64,000 bases of DNA from an uncultured Bermanella sp. (GTDB lineage: Bacteria > Pseudomonadota > Gammaproteobacteria > Pseudomonadales > Oceanobacteraceae), in the NCBI GenBank assembly GCA_913058575.1, contig CAJXRF010000011.1:20016-84015 (forward strand). Direction: 5' to 3'. The notes beneath the pieces are model-generated. The model did no database searches. It saw nothing but the letters and a program-made list of their open reading frames with translations, and was not told the origin of the DNA. Shown piece after piece: positions 47,609 to 57,768 of this stretch (position 1 is the stretch's first letter; every line of letters starts with the position of its first letter). The position numbers and the translations under genes were made by a program.

Positions 47609-48760
47609 ATGAATCGTCTTATTTTTACGTTTAGTTTATGGCTGCTTGCCTATGGGGCCTGTGCTGCCCCTTGGGTAATTGGGTTAGATGCCGACCTATC
47701 CAGTGTTTCAAAGGCTGGGGGCATTGCCATATCCCAAGGGGCAGAGCTGGCCATCACTGAGATAAATGCCAAGGGTGGGATTTTAGGGCAGCAGGTGGCC
47801 CTAGTGACGAAAGATCACCGTGGAAACCCTGCCAGGGGCATTGCTAACATAAAGTCACTTTCAAAGAACCCAAAACTGCTAGGCGTCATTGGTGGCGTGC
47901 ATACCCCGGTGGCTTTGGCAGAACTTGCGCTCATTCATGAAAAATCCATTATTTACTTAGACCCATGGGCGGCCGGTACCCCGGTTATCCGTAATGGTTA
48001 CCAACCCAATTTTGCTTTTCGTCTATCGGTTAGGGATGAATGGGCAGCGGGTACTATCTTAAGCAAAGCCAAAAATGAAGGATGCCCAAGTGTTACCTTA
48101 TTTTTAGAGCAAACCGGCTGGGGGCGTTCTAATGAAAAATCCATGACCAAGGCCAGCATTGCGCTAGATTTGCCCATCAAGGGCATTGAATGGTTTCACT
48201 GGAACTCAAAAATACTCCACAAACTGATCACCAAAACAGTTAATGATGGCACGCAATGCATTGCATTGGTTGCCAATACCCCAGAAGGCACACAAATAAT
48301 CAATGCCGTTGCTAATGTGGACAAAAGCAAACGCCCAAAGGTGTTTTCTCACTGGGGCATTGTGGGGGGGGATTTCACCCAGAAAGTTAAACTGGCGCAA
48401 TTAGTAAAAGTTGATTTATATTTTTTAAATACCCTTACCTTTCATACCCCCAAAACCACCATGGGCACATTGTTAAAAAAATCATTTGAGAAAAAATTTG
48501 GCACACAGCCAGCCCACGAAGCTTTCAATGGGGTCGCCCATGCATATGATTTAGTGCATTTACTGGCGTTAGCCATTGAACAAGCTGGCAGTGCTGATTC
48601 AGCTAAGGTGCGCAGCGCGTTGGAAACACTTGGGACATATAAGGGGGCCATGAAAACTTACAAGAAGCCTTTTACAGCTGACCAGCATGAAGCACTCGAT
48701 GCATCCGATTACATTATGCTGAAATTTAATAAACAAGGTTTTAGTGAAATTTCAAAATGA
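47609..48760 (+). CDS. Leu/Ile/Val-type periplasmic substrate-binding protein
   Basis: Signal peptide; GGIAISQGAELAITEINAKGGILGQQVALVTKDHRGNPARGIANIKSL. Confidence 0.9.
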   Translation: MNRLIFTFSLWLLAYGACAAPWVIGLDADLSSVSKAGGIAISQGAELAITEINAKGGILGQQVALVTKDHRGNPARGIANIKSLSKNPKLLGVIGGVHTPVALAELALIHEKSIIYLDPWAAGTPVIRNGYQPNFAFRLSVRDEWAAGTILSKAKNEGCPSVTLFLEQTGWGRSNEKSMTKASIALDLPIKGIEWFHWNSKILHKLITKTVNDGTQCIALVANTPEGTQIINAVANVDKSKRPKVFSHWGIVGGDFTQKVKLAQLVKVDLYFLNTLTFHTPKTTMGTLLKKSFEKKFGTQPAHEAFNGVAHAYDLVHLLALAIEQAGSADSAKVRSALETLGTYKGAMKTYKKPFTADQHEALDASDYIMLKFNKQGFSEISK

Positions 48761-51700
48761 CGTTTAGGCCACTTTGGCTATACCTAACACTTAAGGTCAT
48801 TCCCTTAGCCTTAGTGATCTTCGTTATAAGTTCGCTGGCCCAGTTTTTTATGGCTAGCCAACTTGAAAGCACCATTGCGGTTTCACGTTTGCAGCAAGAT
48901 GGCAAGGTTTACGCCCAAAGTGTGGAGCATCATTTTGACGCACTGGTAAGACAAGTTGAATCCATCGGTAAAAATTCAATTATCACTAACGCCCTCATTG
49001 ACTTTCAGGGCCGACAAAACTACTTACCACTCTATCTTGAATCAGTAGGCATCTTTGACCGAACTGATATTGCTATACAACTGGTTGATTTTTCAGGTGA
49101 GGTTATTGATGGTAATTATTATGCAAAAACCAGCACCTTACCAGCGTCTGAGCTATGGGCTTCCCAAGTACTCGAAGAAGGCTTGCAATGGGTCAAGCTC
49201 GATCAAAATGGACTTTTCATAGCGCAACCCATTTTAAACCAAGGATTACCCGAAGGTGCAATATTAGTTAATATTGATTTAAACATTTTAAAACTAGGAC
49301 TTGATAACATTCATTCAGGCTTTAACCGTTTATTAGTATCCGACAATGAAGAGGTTATATTTGCATCTTCTGCACTGAACTATAAAGGGGACACTGCCGC
49401 TTTAGAAGGTACCGACCTATGGATTAAAAGTAATGTAGAAACTATTGGCAGCTATAATTTAACGGCAAAAATTTATTTAGCCAAAGAAGACATCGCCATT
49501 TCCGGAAGTTTGTTTCTTCCCATTATCACTTTGTCACTTATTCTATTTTCTATTAGCATATCGTTAATTATTTTCTTGGGGGTTACCCAACTAAAACGAG
49601 TGGTATCCAGCTTATCTTTAGCCATTGAAAAGACCATTTTATCTAAAGACTTAACGGCCCGAGTTGAAAATGAAGGCAGCCCCAGAGAGCTTGCAAAACT
49701 AGGCTCTCAATTTAATCAAATGATGAGCCAGTTACAGAAAACCACTTCAACATTAGATGAAATTGACGCCATCCTACATTCAATGAGGGAACTGGTGGTT
49801 GTGTGTGACAGCCACCTGCAGGTTTTACTCAGCAACAAAATTGTTAATAAAAGCGAAACACAAAATACAACCTTGGCCCAAGTAGTGGACCTCCCCACTT
49901 CTCACTCATTTTGTCAAAATAACTCAGAAAATATTGAATACGAACAAAAAATAAATAATAAAATAATACTATGGCGAAAAACACAACTGATATTACAGGG
50001 TGAAGTGAGCGGCTGGGTCATTACAGGTTCAGACATCAGTGACATCAAACAAGCACAGCGCCAAGCGAATATATTAAGCATGGCAATGGACAGTGCCAGT
50101 AATGGCATCATTATCGTAGATGCATCAGAAGCATCTGAGCCCATTGTATTTGTAAATAAGAGTTTCACTGAAATCACAGGTTACACCGAAAAAGAAGTCT
50201 TGGGGTTACGATGTAATTTTTTACAAGGCCCAAAGACAAACCGTGAAACTCGCGGACGATTATCGCAAGCCATAAAGAATTGCCAACCCATTGAAGTTGA
50301 AATTGCCAATTACCGAAAAAATGGAGAAATGTTTTGGAATCATTTAGCCATTGACCCTGTGATAGATGACACCAACTCGGTAACGCATTTTTTAGGGGTT
50401 ATTCGTGATATCAATTCGGTAGTGGCCGCCAGGAATGATTTAAAAATTGCAAAAGAGTCTGCTGAAGCGGCCGCGGTGGCTAAAAGTGAATTTTTAGCCA
50501 CCATGAGTCATGAAATTCGAACCCCTATGAATGGCGTCATAGGCATGCTGGGCTTACTTTTAAATACAGAATTAAACCCAGAACAGACAAGCCGTGCCCG
50601 TATTGCACAAAGCAGTGCCAACTCATTACTGGTGTTAATTAATGACATTCTCGATTTCTCTAAAATTGAAGCGGGCAAGCTCGATTTAGAGTCCATTGAT
50701 TTTAATCTTCGCAACATGCTGGGAGAATTTGCAGAAGGCATTGCCTATCAGGCACACGATAAGGGCTTAGAGTTAATTATGGATGTGTCGGGCATTACAG
50801 CATCAATGGTCCGCGGCGACCCTGGGCGAGTTAGGCAAATCTTAAATAATTTAGTGAGCAATGCCATTAAGTTTACAAGTCATGGTGAAGTTTTTGTTCA
50901 ATTGCGTTTAATTGAAGAAGATGGGCGCTGGCGAATAAAGGGACAGGTTAAAGATTCTGGCATTGGCATACCCCAAGATAAGGTAAACCACTTGTTTGAA
51001 GCCTTTACTCAAGTAGATGCCTCCACAACGCGGCGTTACGGGGGTACCGGATTAGGATTGGTCATCGTTCGGCGACTTTGTCAGGTGATGGGGGGCGATA
51101 TTCATGTGTCCAGCAAGCTTGGCAAAGGCAGTACATTTGAGTTTGACTTTTTAATAGACCATTCGAACAGTTCACAATTGGTGCGCCCAAGCATAGACAT
51201 ATCAAAATTGAATGTATTAATTGTGGATGACAATGAAACTAATTTATACGTATTACGCAGCCAGCTTAAAATTTGGGGGGCAAACGTCACCGAAGCCTGC
51301 GATGGCCAACAGGCACTTCTAATTTGCCAACAGCGCTTAGATTCCCCTGACACACCTTTATTCGACATTGCTATCTTAGACATGCAAATGCCCAATATGG
51401 ATGGTATTGAACTTGGCAGGCTCATCAAAAATAATGAAAAGTTAGCCAGTATAAAATTAGTCATGATGACCTCCATGACGTATCAAGGAGACATAGAACA
51501 ATTGGCAAAGATAGGCTTTAGCGCCTACTTTCCCAAGCCGGCAACCACCTCTGATTTGTACGATGCACTTAATGTGATGGCTGAGGATGGCATTGCGTTA
51601 GCTTCAGCCAAGACTCTAGTAACAGGTGAATACCTAGATTCCCTTCAACAGCCCACACATTCTGAGCAAGAAATTAGCATTCCAAGTAACACTCGAATTC

Positions 51701-52092
51701 TTTTAGTGGATGATAACCCCATCAATTTATTGGTGGCTGAAGGCATATTGGAAGACTTCGACATTAACGTTACCTGTGCCTGTAATGGTAAAGAAGCACT
51801 GGCTTGTTTAGCAGGCAATGATCAAGACGAAGCATTTTCATTGGTGGTGATGGATTGTCAAATGCCCGAAATGGATGGTTTTGAAGCGACCCGCCAAATC
51901 AGAGCAGGGTCAGCTGGTATCCAAAACACAGAGATACCAATTATTGCCATGACCGCTAATGCCATGCAGGGAGACCGTGACAAATGCATAGCCGCGGGAA
52001 TGACCGATTATCTAGCAAAACCCATTGTGGCCCAGCAATTTATAGAAAAATTAGCCAGCTGGTTAAGTTTTAGGCTTAACGCCGATAAATAA
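48757..52092 (+). CDS. hybrid sensor histidine kinase (periplasmic sensor, HAMP, PAS/PAC, HisKA, HATPase, two REC)
   Basis: FLATMSHEIRTPMNGVIGML H-box; GGTGLGLVIVRRL; AILDMQMPNMDG and VVMDCQMPEMDG; ATGA overlap with the SBP gene. Confidence 0.93.
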   Translation: MTFRPLWLYLTLKVIPLALVIFVISSLAQFFMASQLESTIAVSRLQQDGKVYAQSVEHHFDALVRQVESIGKNSIITNALIDFQGRQNYLPLYLESVGIFDRTDIAIQLVDFSGEVIDGNYYAKTSTLPASELWASQVLEEGLQWVKLDQNGLFIAQPILNQGLPEGAILVNIDLNILKLGLDNIHSGFNRLLVSDNEEVIFASSALNYKGDTAALEGTDLWIKSNVETIGSYNLTAKIYLAKEDIAISGSLFLPIITLSLILFSISISLIIFLGVTQLKRVVSSLSLAIEKTILSKDLTARVENEGSPRELAKLGSQFNQMMSQLQKTTSTLDEIDAILHSMRELVVVCDSHLQVLLSNKIVNKSETQNTTLAQVVDLPTSHSFCQNNSENIEYEQKINNKIILWRKTQLILQGEVSGWVITGSDISDIKQAQRQANILSMAMDSASNGIIIVDASEASEPIVFVNKSFTEITGYTEKEVLGLRCNFLQGPKTNRETRGRLSQAIKNCQPIEVEIANYRKNGEMFWNHLAIDPVIDDTNSVTHFLGVIRDINSVVAARNDLKIAKESAEAAAVAKSEFLATMSHEIRTPMNGVIGMLGLLLNTELNPEQTSRARIAQSSANSLLVLINDILDFSKIEAGKLDLESIDFNLRNMLGEFAEGIAYQAHDKGLELIMDVSGITASMVRGDPGRVRQILNNLVSNAIKFTSHGEVFVQLRLIEEDGRWRIKGQVKDSGIGIPQDKVNHLFEAFTQVDASTTRRYGGTGLGLVIVRRLCQVMGGDIHVSSKLGKGSTFEFDFLIDHSNSSQLVRPSIDISKLNVLIVDDNETNLYVLRSQLKIWGANVTEACDGQQALLICQQRLDSPDTPLFDIAILDMQMPNMDGIELGRLIKNNEKLASIKLVMMTSMTYQGDIEQLAKIGFSAYFPKPATTSDLYDALNVMAEDGIALASAKTLVTGEYLDSLQQPTHSEQEISIPSNTRILLVDDNPINLLVAEGILEDFDINVTCACNGKEALACLAGNDQDEAFSLVVMDCQMPEMDGFEATRQIRAGSAGIQNTEIPIIAMTANAMQGDRDKCIAAGMTDYLAKPIVAQQFIEKLASWLSFRLNADK

Positions 52093-52166
52093 ATAATACC
52101 GCCTCCCTACAATACTATAACTCGCAATATTCTCTGATTTAATTAAAGTGAGCTTCAAGTGAATTT

Positions 52167-54218
52167 TTACAGGTTACTGGCCACTACGTGCTGGTAAGTT
52201 TCATACCTTTGCTTAATGGCTCGCACATAATTAACCGGCTCTTTACCGCGTACATATCCGTAGCGGGCTTTGGCGGCATATTTTCGCTGCGACAGTAACA
52301 ACATGGCTTTTTCAACATTGTCGAACCAAATATCGTCACGCCAGCCTTTTTGCTTGGCTAAGCGCATGGCATCACGCACGTGTCCCGTGCCCGCGTTATA
52401 ACAGGCCAATGTAAACCAAAGCAGTTGATCTGCTTGAATGGTGTGTTTTTGCATGCGCTCTCGCACCCAATCCATATAACGAATGCCAGCCTGAATGCCT
52501 AACTTGGGGTTATTTAAATCTTCAATGCCTAACTCTTTGGCTGTTCTGGGCATCACTTGAAACAACCCTTTGGCACCGGCCATGGATTTTGCTTTAGGGT
52601 TAAAACGGCTTTCCTGATGCATTTGCGCAATCATTAAGCGCCAGTCAAAATTATATTGATTGGCGTATTTTTTTACGGTTGTGTCATAGGGCGATAACGT
52701 ACCGGTACTTTTTTGGTCGCTATAATCTGTGTAGTGCTTATCTAGGCGGCGCTTATTTTTAAAGTATTTATTGTAAATAACATTATAAAATAAACCTCGA
52801 TAATGCTTTTTAATAAACTTATTCGATTGTGTTAGTAATTTTTCGTGGCCTTTTTTTACAGCCCAACTCTGCGGCTTGGGCTCACCCAAGGACATTAAAG
52901 ATTGAATGTCATCACGAAAGGTAAGCTCCATATCGACAATATGACTGTCGGCGATGGTAAGGTCATAAACACCCTTGGCAATGTTTTCTATGATGGTTTC
53001 GGTTTCAATGGTTTCTGCTACCGCTTTCAGTTTTAAACCGTTCACGGTTTTTTGAAGTTGTTGAGCGGTTTCCCAGTAAGAACTAGAAGGTCGTACATGA
53101 ATGGTTTGGCCCGCTAAATCATTGGGGCTTTTAATATCATCAACACTTTCTTGAGCAATCACCAGTTCAGAGGCGTAATGGTAAGGGCGCGAAAAATCGA
53201 TGCCTTTTTGTCGCCTTTGTTGTGTGGGGGTTAGATAACCCAAGGCAATGTCTGCTTTGTCTTCAAGCAGGTAATCAAGCATAGATACATTATCTGGCGC
53301 CACAATAATCTCGTAACGTAACTTATGCTCCTTTGCAAATTGCTTGGCTAGCTCGTAATTAAAGCCTAACAATTCACCGCGCCAAATATAATAAGATGAC
53401 AAATTGTTACGTAACACAAAGCGCACAGTATTATTTTCTTTAATTTTTTGCCATTGATTCTTAGCTTGGCTTTTAGCGGCTTTTTGAGGTGCTTGTGTGA
53501 TATTTTGTTGCTGTAAAAAGCTGTTAAGTGCGTTTAGTAATTTTTTATTTTTAGGCGCCACTGCCCATGCAATGTCGCGCCGACCACTGGCTTGTAAACT
53601 AATTTTAATATCGTCACGATATTCAAGCGCTGAATTAAGTAAATTTTTATCCTGTAGACTAAGGTCATACTCACCAGAAGCCAAATTATCATACAGCTGC
53701 TCCACACTGATATTGTCGCTAATATATCGAATTTTTAAGCCTGGGTAAGCCTTCTTTAACCCTAATGCGGTTTTGTGATAACTTCTGCTCTTTTGAATCA
53801 CCACTTCTCGGCCATTCAAATCTTTGCCACTGGGTAAATTCTTATTGTTTTTTCCCATTAGTAAATATTCATGGGTTTTAATAAAGGGCTGAGTAAACGC
53901 CAGTTGCTTTTTACGTTGATTAGTAACGGTTAGATTGGCCGAAATCACATCGCCTTTACCAGCCAATAACATAGGAATGAGCTGATCAAAATTTTTCACC
54001 GACACTGATTTCAGTTTTAAATTATTAGCTTGGCAATATCGTTGTAAATATTGCAACTCCAAATCCAATGGATAACCTGCTCGTGGTAAATAGCTTTCAC
54101 CACCACTCCAAGTTAAAACAGTCAGTGTATTTTCCACAGCCTGAGCATGGGTTTGGAGCGACACCAGCATGAAGAGGCCAGCCACAATTAAATGGCGGAT
54201 AAACCTTAAAGATTGCAT
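52167..54218 (-). CDS. tandem SBP_bac_3 domains plus SLT lytic transglycosylase (MltF-like)
   Basis: Two SBP-type domains; MIAQMHQESRFNPKAKSMAGAKGLFQVMPRTAKELG SLT motif. Confidence 0.88.
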   Translation of the reverse strand: MQSLRFIRHLIVAGLFMLVSLQTHAQAVENTLTVLTWSGGESYLPRAGYPLDLELQYLQRYCQANNLKLKSVSVKNFDQLIPMLLAGKGDVISANLTVTNQRKKQLAFTQPFIKTHEYLLMGKNNKNLPSGKDLNGREVVIQKSRSYHKTALGLKKAYPGLKIRYISDNISVEQLYDNLASGEYDLSLQDKNLLNSALEYRDDIKISLQASGRRDIAWAVAPKNKKLLNALNSFLQQQNITQAPQKAAKSQAKNQWQKIKENNTVRFVLRNNLSSYYIWRGELLGFNYELAKQFAKEHKLRYEIIVAPDNVSMLDYLLEDKADIALGYLTPTQQRRQKGIDFSRPYHYASELVIAQESVDDIKSPNDLAGQTIHVRPSSSYWETAQQLQKTVNGLKLKAVAETIETETIIENIAKGVYDLTIADSHIVDMELTFRDDIQSLMSLGEPKPQSWAVKKGHEKLLTQSNKFIKKHYRGLFYNVIYNKYFKNKRRLDKHYTDYSDQKSTGTLSPYDTTVKKYANQYNFDWRLMIAQMHQESRFNPKAKSMAGAKGLFQVMPRTAKELGIEDLNNPKLGIQAGIRYMDWVRERMQKHTIQADQLLWFTLACYNAGTGHVRDAMRLAKQKGWRDDIWFDNVEKAMLLLSQRKYAAKARYGYVRGKEPVNYVRAIKQRYETYQHVVASNL

Positions 54219-54519
54219 ATATTTTCCTAAAAGCTGACCTACATGTAATGGCAGGCTATTTTTATTGGCGCCAGAGTAACATATTTCGTTTTATTTCGGT
54301 TGTGTTACTAAAGGGCCTCCTCTTATTTTGAGTGTTTTTTGAACAGGCACTTAAATAAAGCTTGTGGCCACAAGCCTTACCCTTAAAAAGACCCTTGCCT
54401 TAAAAAAGCTTATAATGACCAATTAACCATCTGAAAATACTCAATAGCCCTATGATAATTAGCACCAGCACATAAATAAGACGTGAAAATAAAACGACAG
54501 GCCTTATTACGGACATTAA

Positions 54520-55086
54520 ATGCGTCAAAACACACAACACATTTTAAAACGCCAAAAACAGTTTGTACTTTGGTTTACCGGTTACAGTGGCGCCGGAAAA
54601 TCCACCATTGCCAATGCTGCGACACAAAGGTTCAGCGAATACAGTGAGCAGGTTCAGTTATTAGATGGCGATGTGCTTAGAAGAGGCTTGTGCAGTGATT
54701 TAACCTATACCGATTCTGATCGTGATGAAAACATAAGACGCGTGGCAGAGGTGGCTAAGCTTACCCTTGATTCTGGGTCTATTGTGTTAGCGGCTTTAAT
54801 TTCCCCCAAACAGGCTCAGCGACAACAGGCCAGAGAGGTATTTAACAAGGGTGAGTTTATAGAGGTGTTTATTGATACGGCTTTTGATGATTGCGAAAAA
54901 AGAGATGTGAAAGGGCTTTATAAAAAAGCACGATTAGGGGAGATTAAAAATTTCACAGGCATAGACTCAAAATACGAAGCCCCAATGCACCCGGAAATTC
55001 ATATTAAAACTGCCCAGCAAACCGTTGAAGAATGCGTGAATCAGGTATTTGATTACCTGTATTCTCAGCAATACCTTACCAAGTAG
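54520..55086 (+). CDS. cysC: adenylyl-sulfate kinase
   Basis: FTGYSGAGKSTIANA; LLDGDVLRRGLCSDLTYTDSDRDENIRRVAEVAKL. Confidence 0.85.
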   Translation: MRQNTQHILKRQKQFVLWFTGYSGAGKSTIANAATQRFSEYSEQVQLLDGDVLRRGLCSDLTYTDSDRDENIRRVAEVAKLTLDSGSIVLAALISPKQAQRQQAREVFNKGEFIEVFIDTAFDDCEKRDVKGLYKKARLGEIKNFTGIDSKYEAPMHPEIHIKTAQQTVEECVNQVFDYLYSQQYLTK

Positions 55087-55120
55087 TGCCATTTTTGGTC
55101 GGGCCGTACATGGCATTTTT

Positions 55121-55543
55121 CTACTCAAGAGCGGCTTCAATCGTTCTAGCGAGGGCCTTTACTTTACTAATTTCGTCTCTCGTAAAATCGGGGTTTTTAC
55201 GCTCATACCCAGAAAAATTTAAAGTACCGATAACCCGACCATCTTTACGCAATGGCTCACCTATATAGGCCTCTAATTGCATTGCAGTATAAACAGGGTG
55301 TCGAATCATCCCTTTAATACTACTCACTTGGGCATACGTGACTGTGTTGTTTGTTTCCAAAACCTGATTGCAATAGGTGTTTTGGATTTCCAAGTGATCA
55401 CCAGGGTTAATGAGGTCAAACTTCGATTCAATAGCGATTACTTCGTAATCTTGGTTAACAATATTACTGATAATGGCGTAATCGGCCTTCAGTAATCGAC
55501 TTAACTCCCTCAATTGACTCGAAAAGTCCCCTGTCAATTTCAT
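55121..55543 (-). CDS. stand-alone GAF-domain protein
   Basis: YCNQVLETNNTVTYAQVSS...QLEAYIGEPLRKDGRVIGTLNFSGYERKNPDFTRDE. Confidence 0.75.
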   Translation of the reverse strand: MKLTGDFSSQLRELSRLLKADYAIISNIVNQDYEVIAIESKFDLINPGDHLEIQNTYCNQVLETNNTVTYAQVSSIKGMIRHPVYTAMQLEAYIGEPLRKDGRVIGTLNFSGYERKNPDFTRDEISKVKALARTIEAALE

Positions 55544-55983
55544 ACCGTTCTCAATTCAAAATCCTGATGTATTTTTTAAGTATAGCTTAGATAAAAGCTA
55601 TACTTAGCTTTTATAGAAGGCTCATGTTACAGGCATACGCAGGGCCGCCCTACCCCCACCACTCTTCTAATATGGCAATATGCAGTCAGAGTTTTATCGT
55701 TACTGGTAAAATAAAAATAACCCTGTGCGTTGTACTGTTGGCACCTTGGTGGAATCAACATCACCTAATTAGCTATTCTAGCTAGCCGTACCTCGCTTAT
55801 TAGATGGTAAGGGTATCTGGCTTCTTATAATTTCAATAAATTCGCAAAGGGCCAAAAACTAAAGACTCTTTATTTAAGAAAAAAAGGCAAAAGGAAAATT
55901 CTGAGCAAGGACCTTTTTTGTCATCAAAAATTAGGCCTGCGCCTTAGAAAATCTCTATTGATAGACCAAGTTCTGCCCTACCA

Positions 55984-57474
55984 TTAGGGTGCTTTGCATA
56001 ATTGCGCTCGCCCCGGTTGGCAAACCAGTAACGTTTCAGCCTGAGGGTTAATCAAGCTTGCATGCCATTTAACTTTTTCGGTTTCCATTTCCTCAGAAAC
56101 AGTGCCAGTAGATAGATCAAGTTTTAGGTAAGCGTATTGGCTTATGCCGTTCACGTAGGCGTTATTTTTTTCTACTTTTAGCTTTGCGGGTTTTGTTGGA
56201 AAGTTACCCGCTAAGGATACTCCGCTGGTGCCCACCACCAATTGATCAGGTAATATATTCTCAGCAAAGTGCGTGCTTTGAAAACGGTGCATGTGCCCTG
56301 AAATTATTAGTTTTATTTCATCGGTTAAGCCAGTTAACGCATTGGCCTGTTGCAAGGTTTGGCTCATAGAGCAATGCTCACCCTTTTGAGGATTACCACA
56401 ACTCCCTACCTTGGCGAGTTTATCTATTCCAAACATGGGGCGATGGGTTTGCAGAATATTAAATCCCGCAGGTAATCTTTGTAGCATTTGTTTACCCAGC
56501 AAAAACTGGTTTTGGTATTGCTCTAAATTAAGTAAACCAGAATCACAGGCATTGGTTGAATCAAGTACCAGAATATTGGCCTTGCCAAGATTAAGCCCAT
56601 AGGGCTGGCTGAATATCATGGGGCTTGAATTATTGGCAGCAGGACAGCTTAATTGTTTTTGGTACTTTCCTAACAAAGGGGAGTTACTATCCAAAAGATA
56701 AAACCAGCCGGGGCCGGCGCGACTGCACAATTCATGGTTGCCTCTGGCAAATACCCAGGGTGCGCTGCTTAATAAATTTTGTGCTGGGTTAAAGAAATCT
56801 TGCTGCCAATGTTTCCAGCTGTCTTTAAATTCACTGCCTTGACTGTTTTGACCATAATAAGGCCCCGGTATTTTACACATGCCTTGAGTGGTATTGTCCC
56901 CTGCATCATAAACTTGCACTTTATCTTTTTGGCCTAAAAGGTGAACACTACCGGGAGTACCGCTGTAGTTATAGTCGCCCATATGAAGCACCACCTCAGG
57001 ACTATCTTTGGCGGCATTGTTAGCAAGGGCGTTGAAAAACCAATTATCAGAATTTAGCGTGCAAGTTTGTTTAGATGATTTACAGCCTGAGTCACCCAAT
57101 ACCGCAATATGCTCAGATTGGTATGAAGGCTTTATTAGTGCCTTATCATTTAAATACAGCTGCGCATCTTTAGGGTAAATGGCTTCACAAACTGTAATGG
57201 GGAAATCAGACGGCGCCGGATTTTGGCGGGCTTGCATAACCACTTTGTTAGTAGAAATATTATCAATTAAAGGAATGGGACAACTCATGTTTAAAGACGG
57301 CTGGATAGTGCGCAATAGGGCTATGGTATCCCCTTCTTGATCTTGCGCATATAACACGTAGCTGGTGATTTGGTTGTTACTGGTAGGCGGCTCATGGTCT
57401 ATAAAGAACGCGACACTTAACAGTGTAATTATTAGTATTATGAGTAAAAGCAGTGCTGTTTTTTTAAATGTCAT
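55984..57474 (-). CDS. metallophosphoesterase family protein
   Basis: HIAVLGDSGCK, VVLHMGDYNYSGTPG, FARGNHELC, IISGHMHRFQ. Confidence 0.88.
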   Translation of the reverse strand: MTFKKTALLLLIILIITLLSVAFFIDHEPPTSNNQITSYVLYAQDQEGDTIALLRTIQPSLNMSCPIPLIDNISTNKVVMQARQNPAPSDFPITVCEAIYPKDAQLYLNDKALIKPSYQSEHIAVLGDSGCKSSKQTCTLNSDNWFFNALANNAAKDSPEVVLHMGDYNYSGTPGSVHLLGQKDKVQVYDAGDNTTQGMCKIPGPYYGQNSQGSEFKDSWKHWQQDFFNPAQNLLSSAPWVFARGNHELCSRAGPGWFYLLDSNSPLLGKYQKQLSCPAANNSSPMIFSQPYGLNLGKANILVLDSTNACDSGLLNLEQYQNQFLLGKQMLQRLPAGFNILQTHRPMFGIDKLAKVGSCGNPQKGEHCSMSQTLQQANALTGLTDEIKLIISGHMHRFQSTHFAENILPDQLVVGTSGVSLAGNFPTKPAKLKVEKNNAYVNGISQYAYLKLDLSTGTVSEEMETEKVKWHASLINPQAETLLVCQPGRAQLCKAP

Positions 57475-57670
57475 AATTCGTCCTTGATACTTTGGTTAAA
57501 GCCATCGGTATTTTTTGGTTTTCCTTTGGAATTAACCATACAACAGATGAGCTTTTGGTTCGCCCCCTAGTAAAGGACCTTACCTCTTATCACTTAAAAA
57601 GTTGTATACGACTGGAAATGAGCGTGAGCTGACGCTAATGCCCCACTGTCATTTAAATAATTGGTATTTG

Positions 57671-57697
57671 AAAAAAGGAAAAAGGAAAAAGGAAAAA
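57671..57697. repeat. short tandem repeat, (ggaaaaa)x3
   Basis: aaaaaaggaaaaaggaaaaaggaaaaa. Confidence 0.8.
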
Positions 57698-57768
57698 TAC
57701 GAATAGCACTGCGTCACCTTAGCCTTAATCAACTATTTATAGACAAACACAGTAATAGCTTTAGATGT

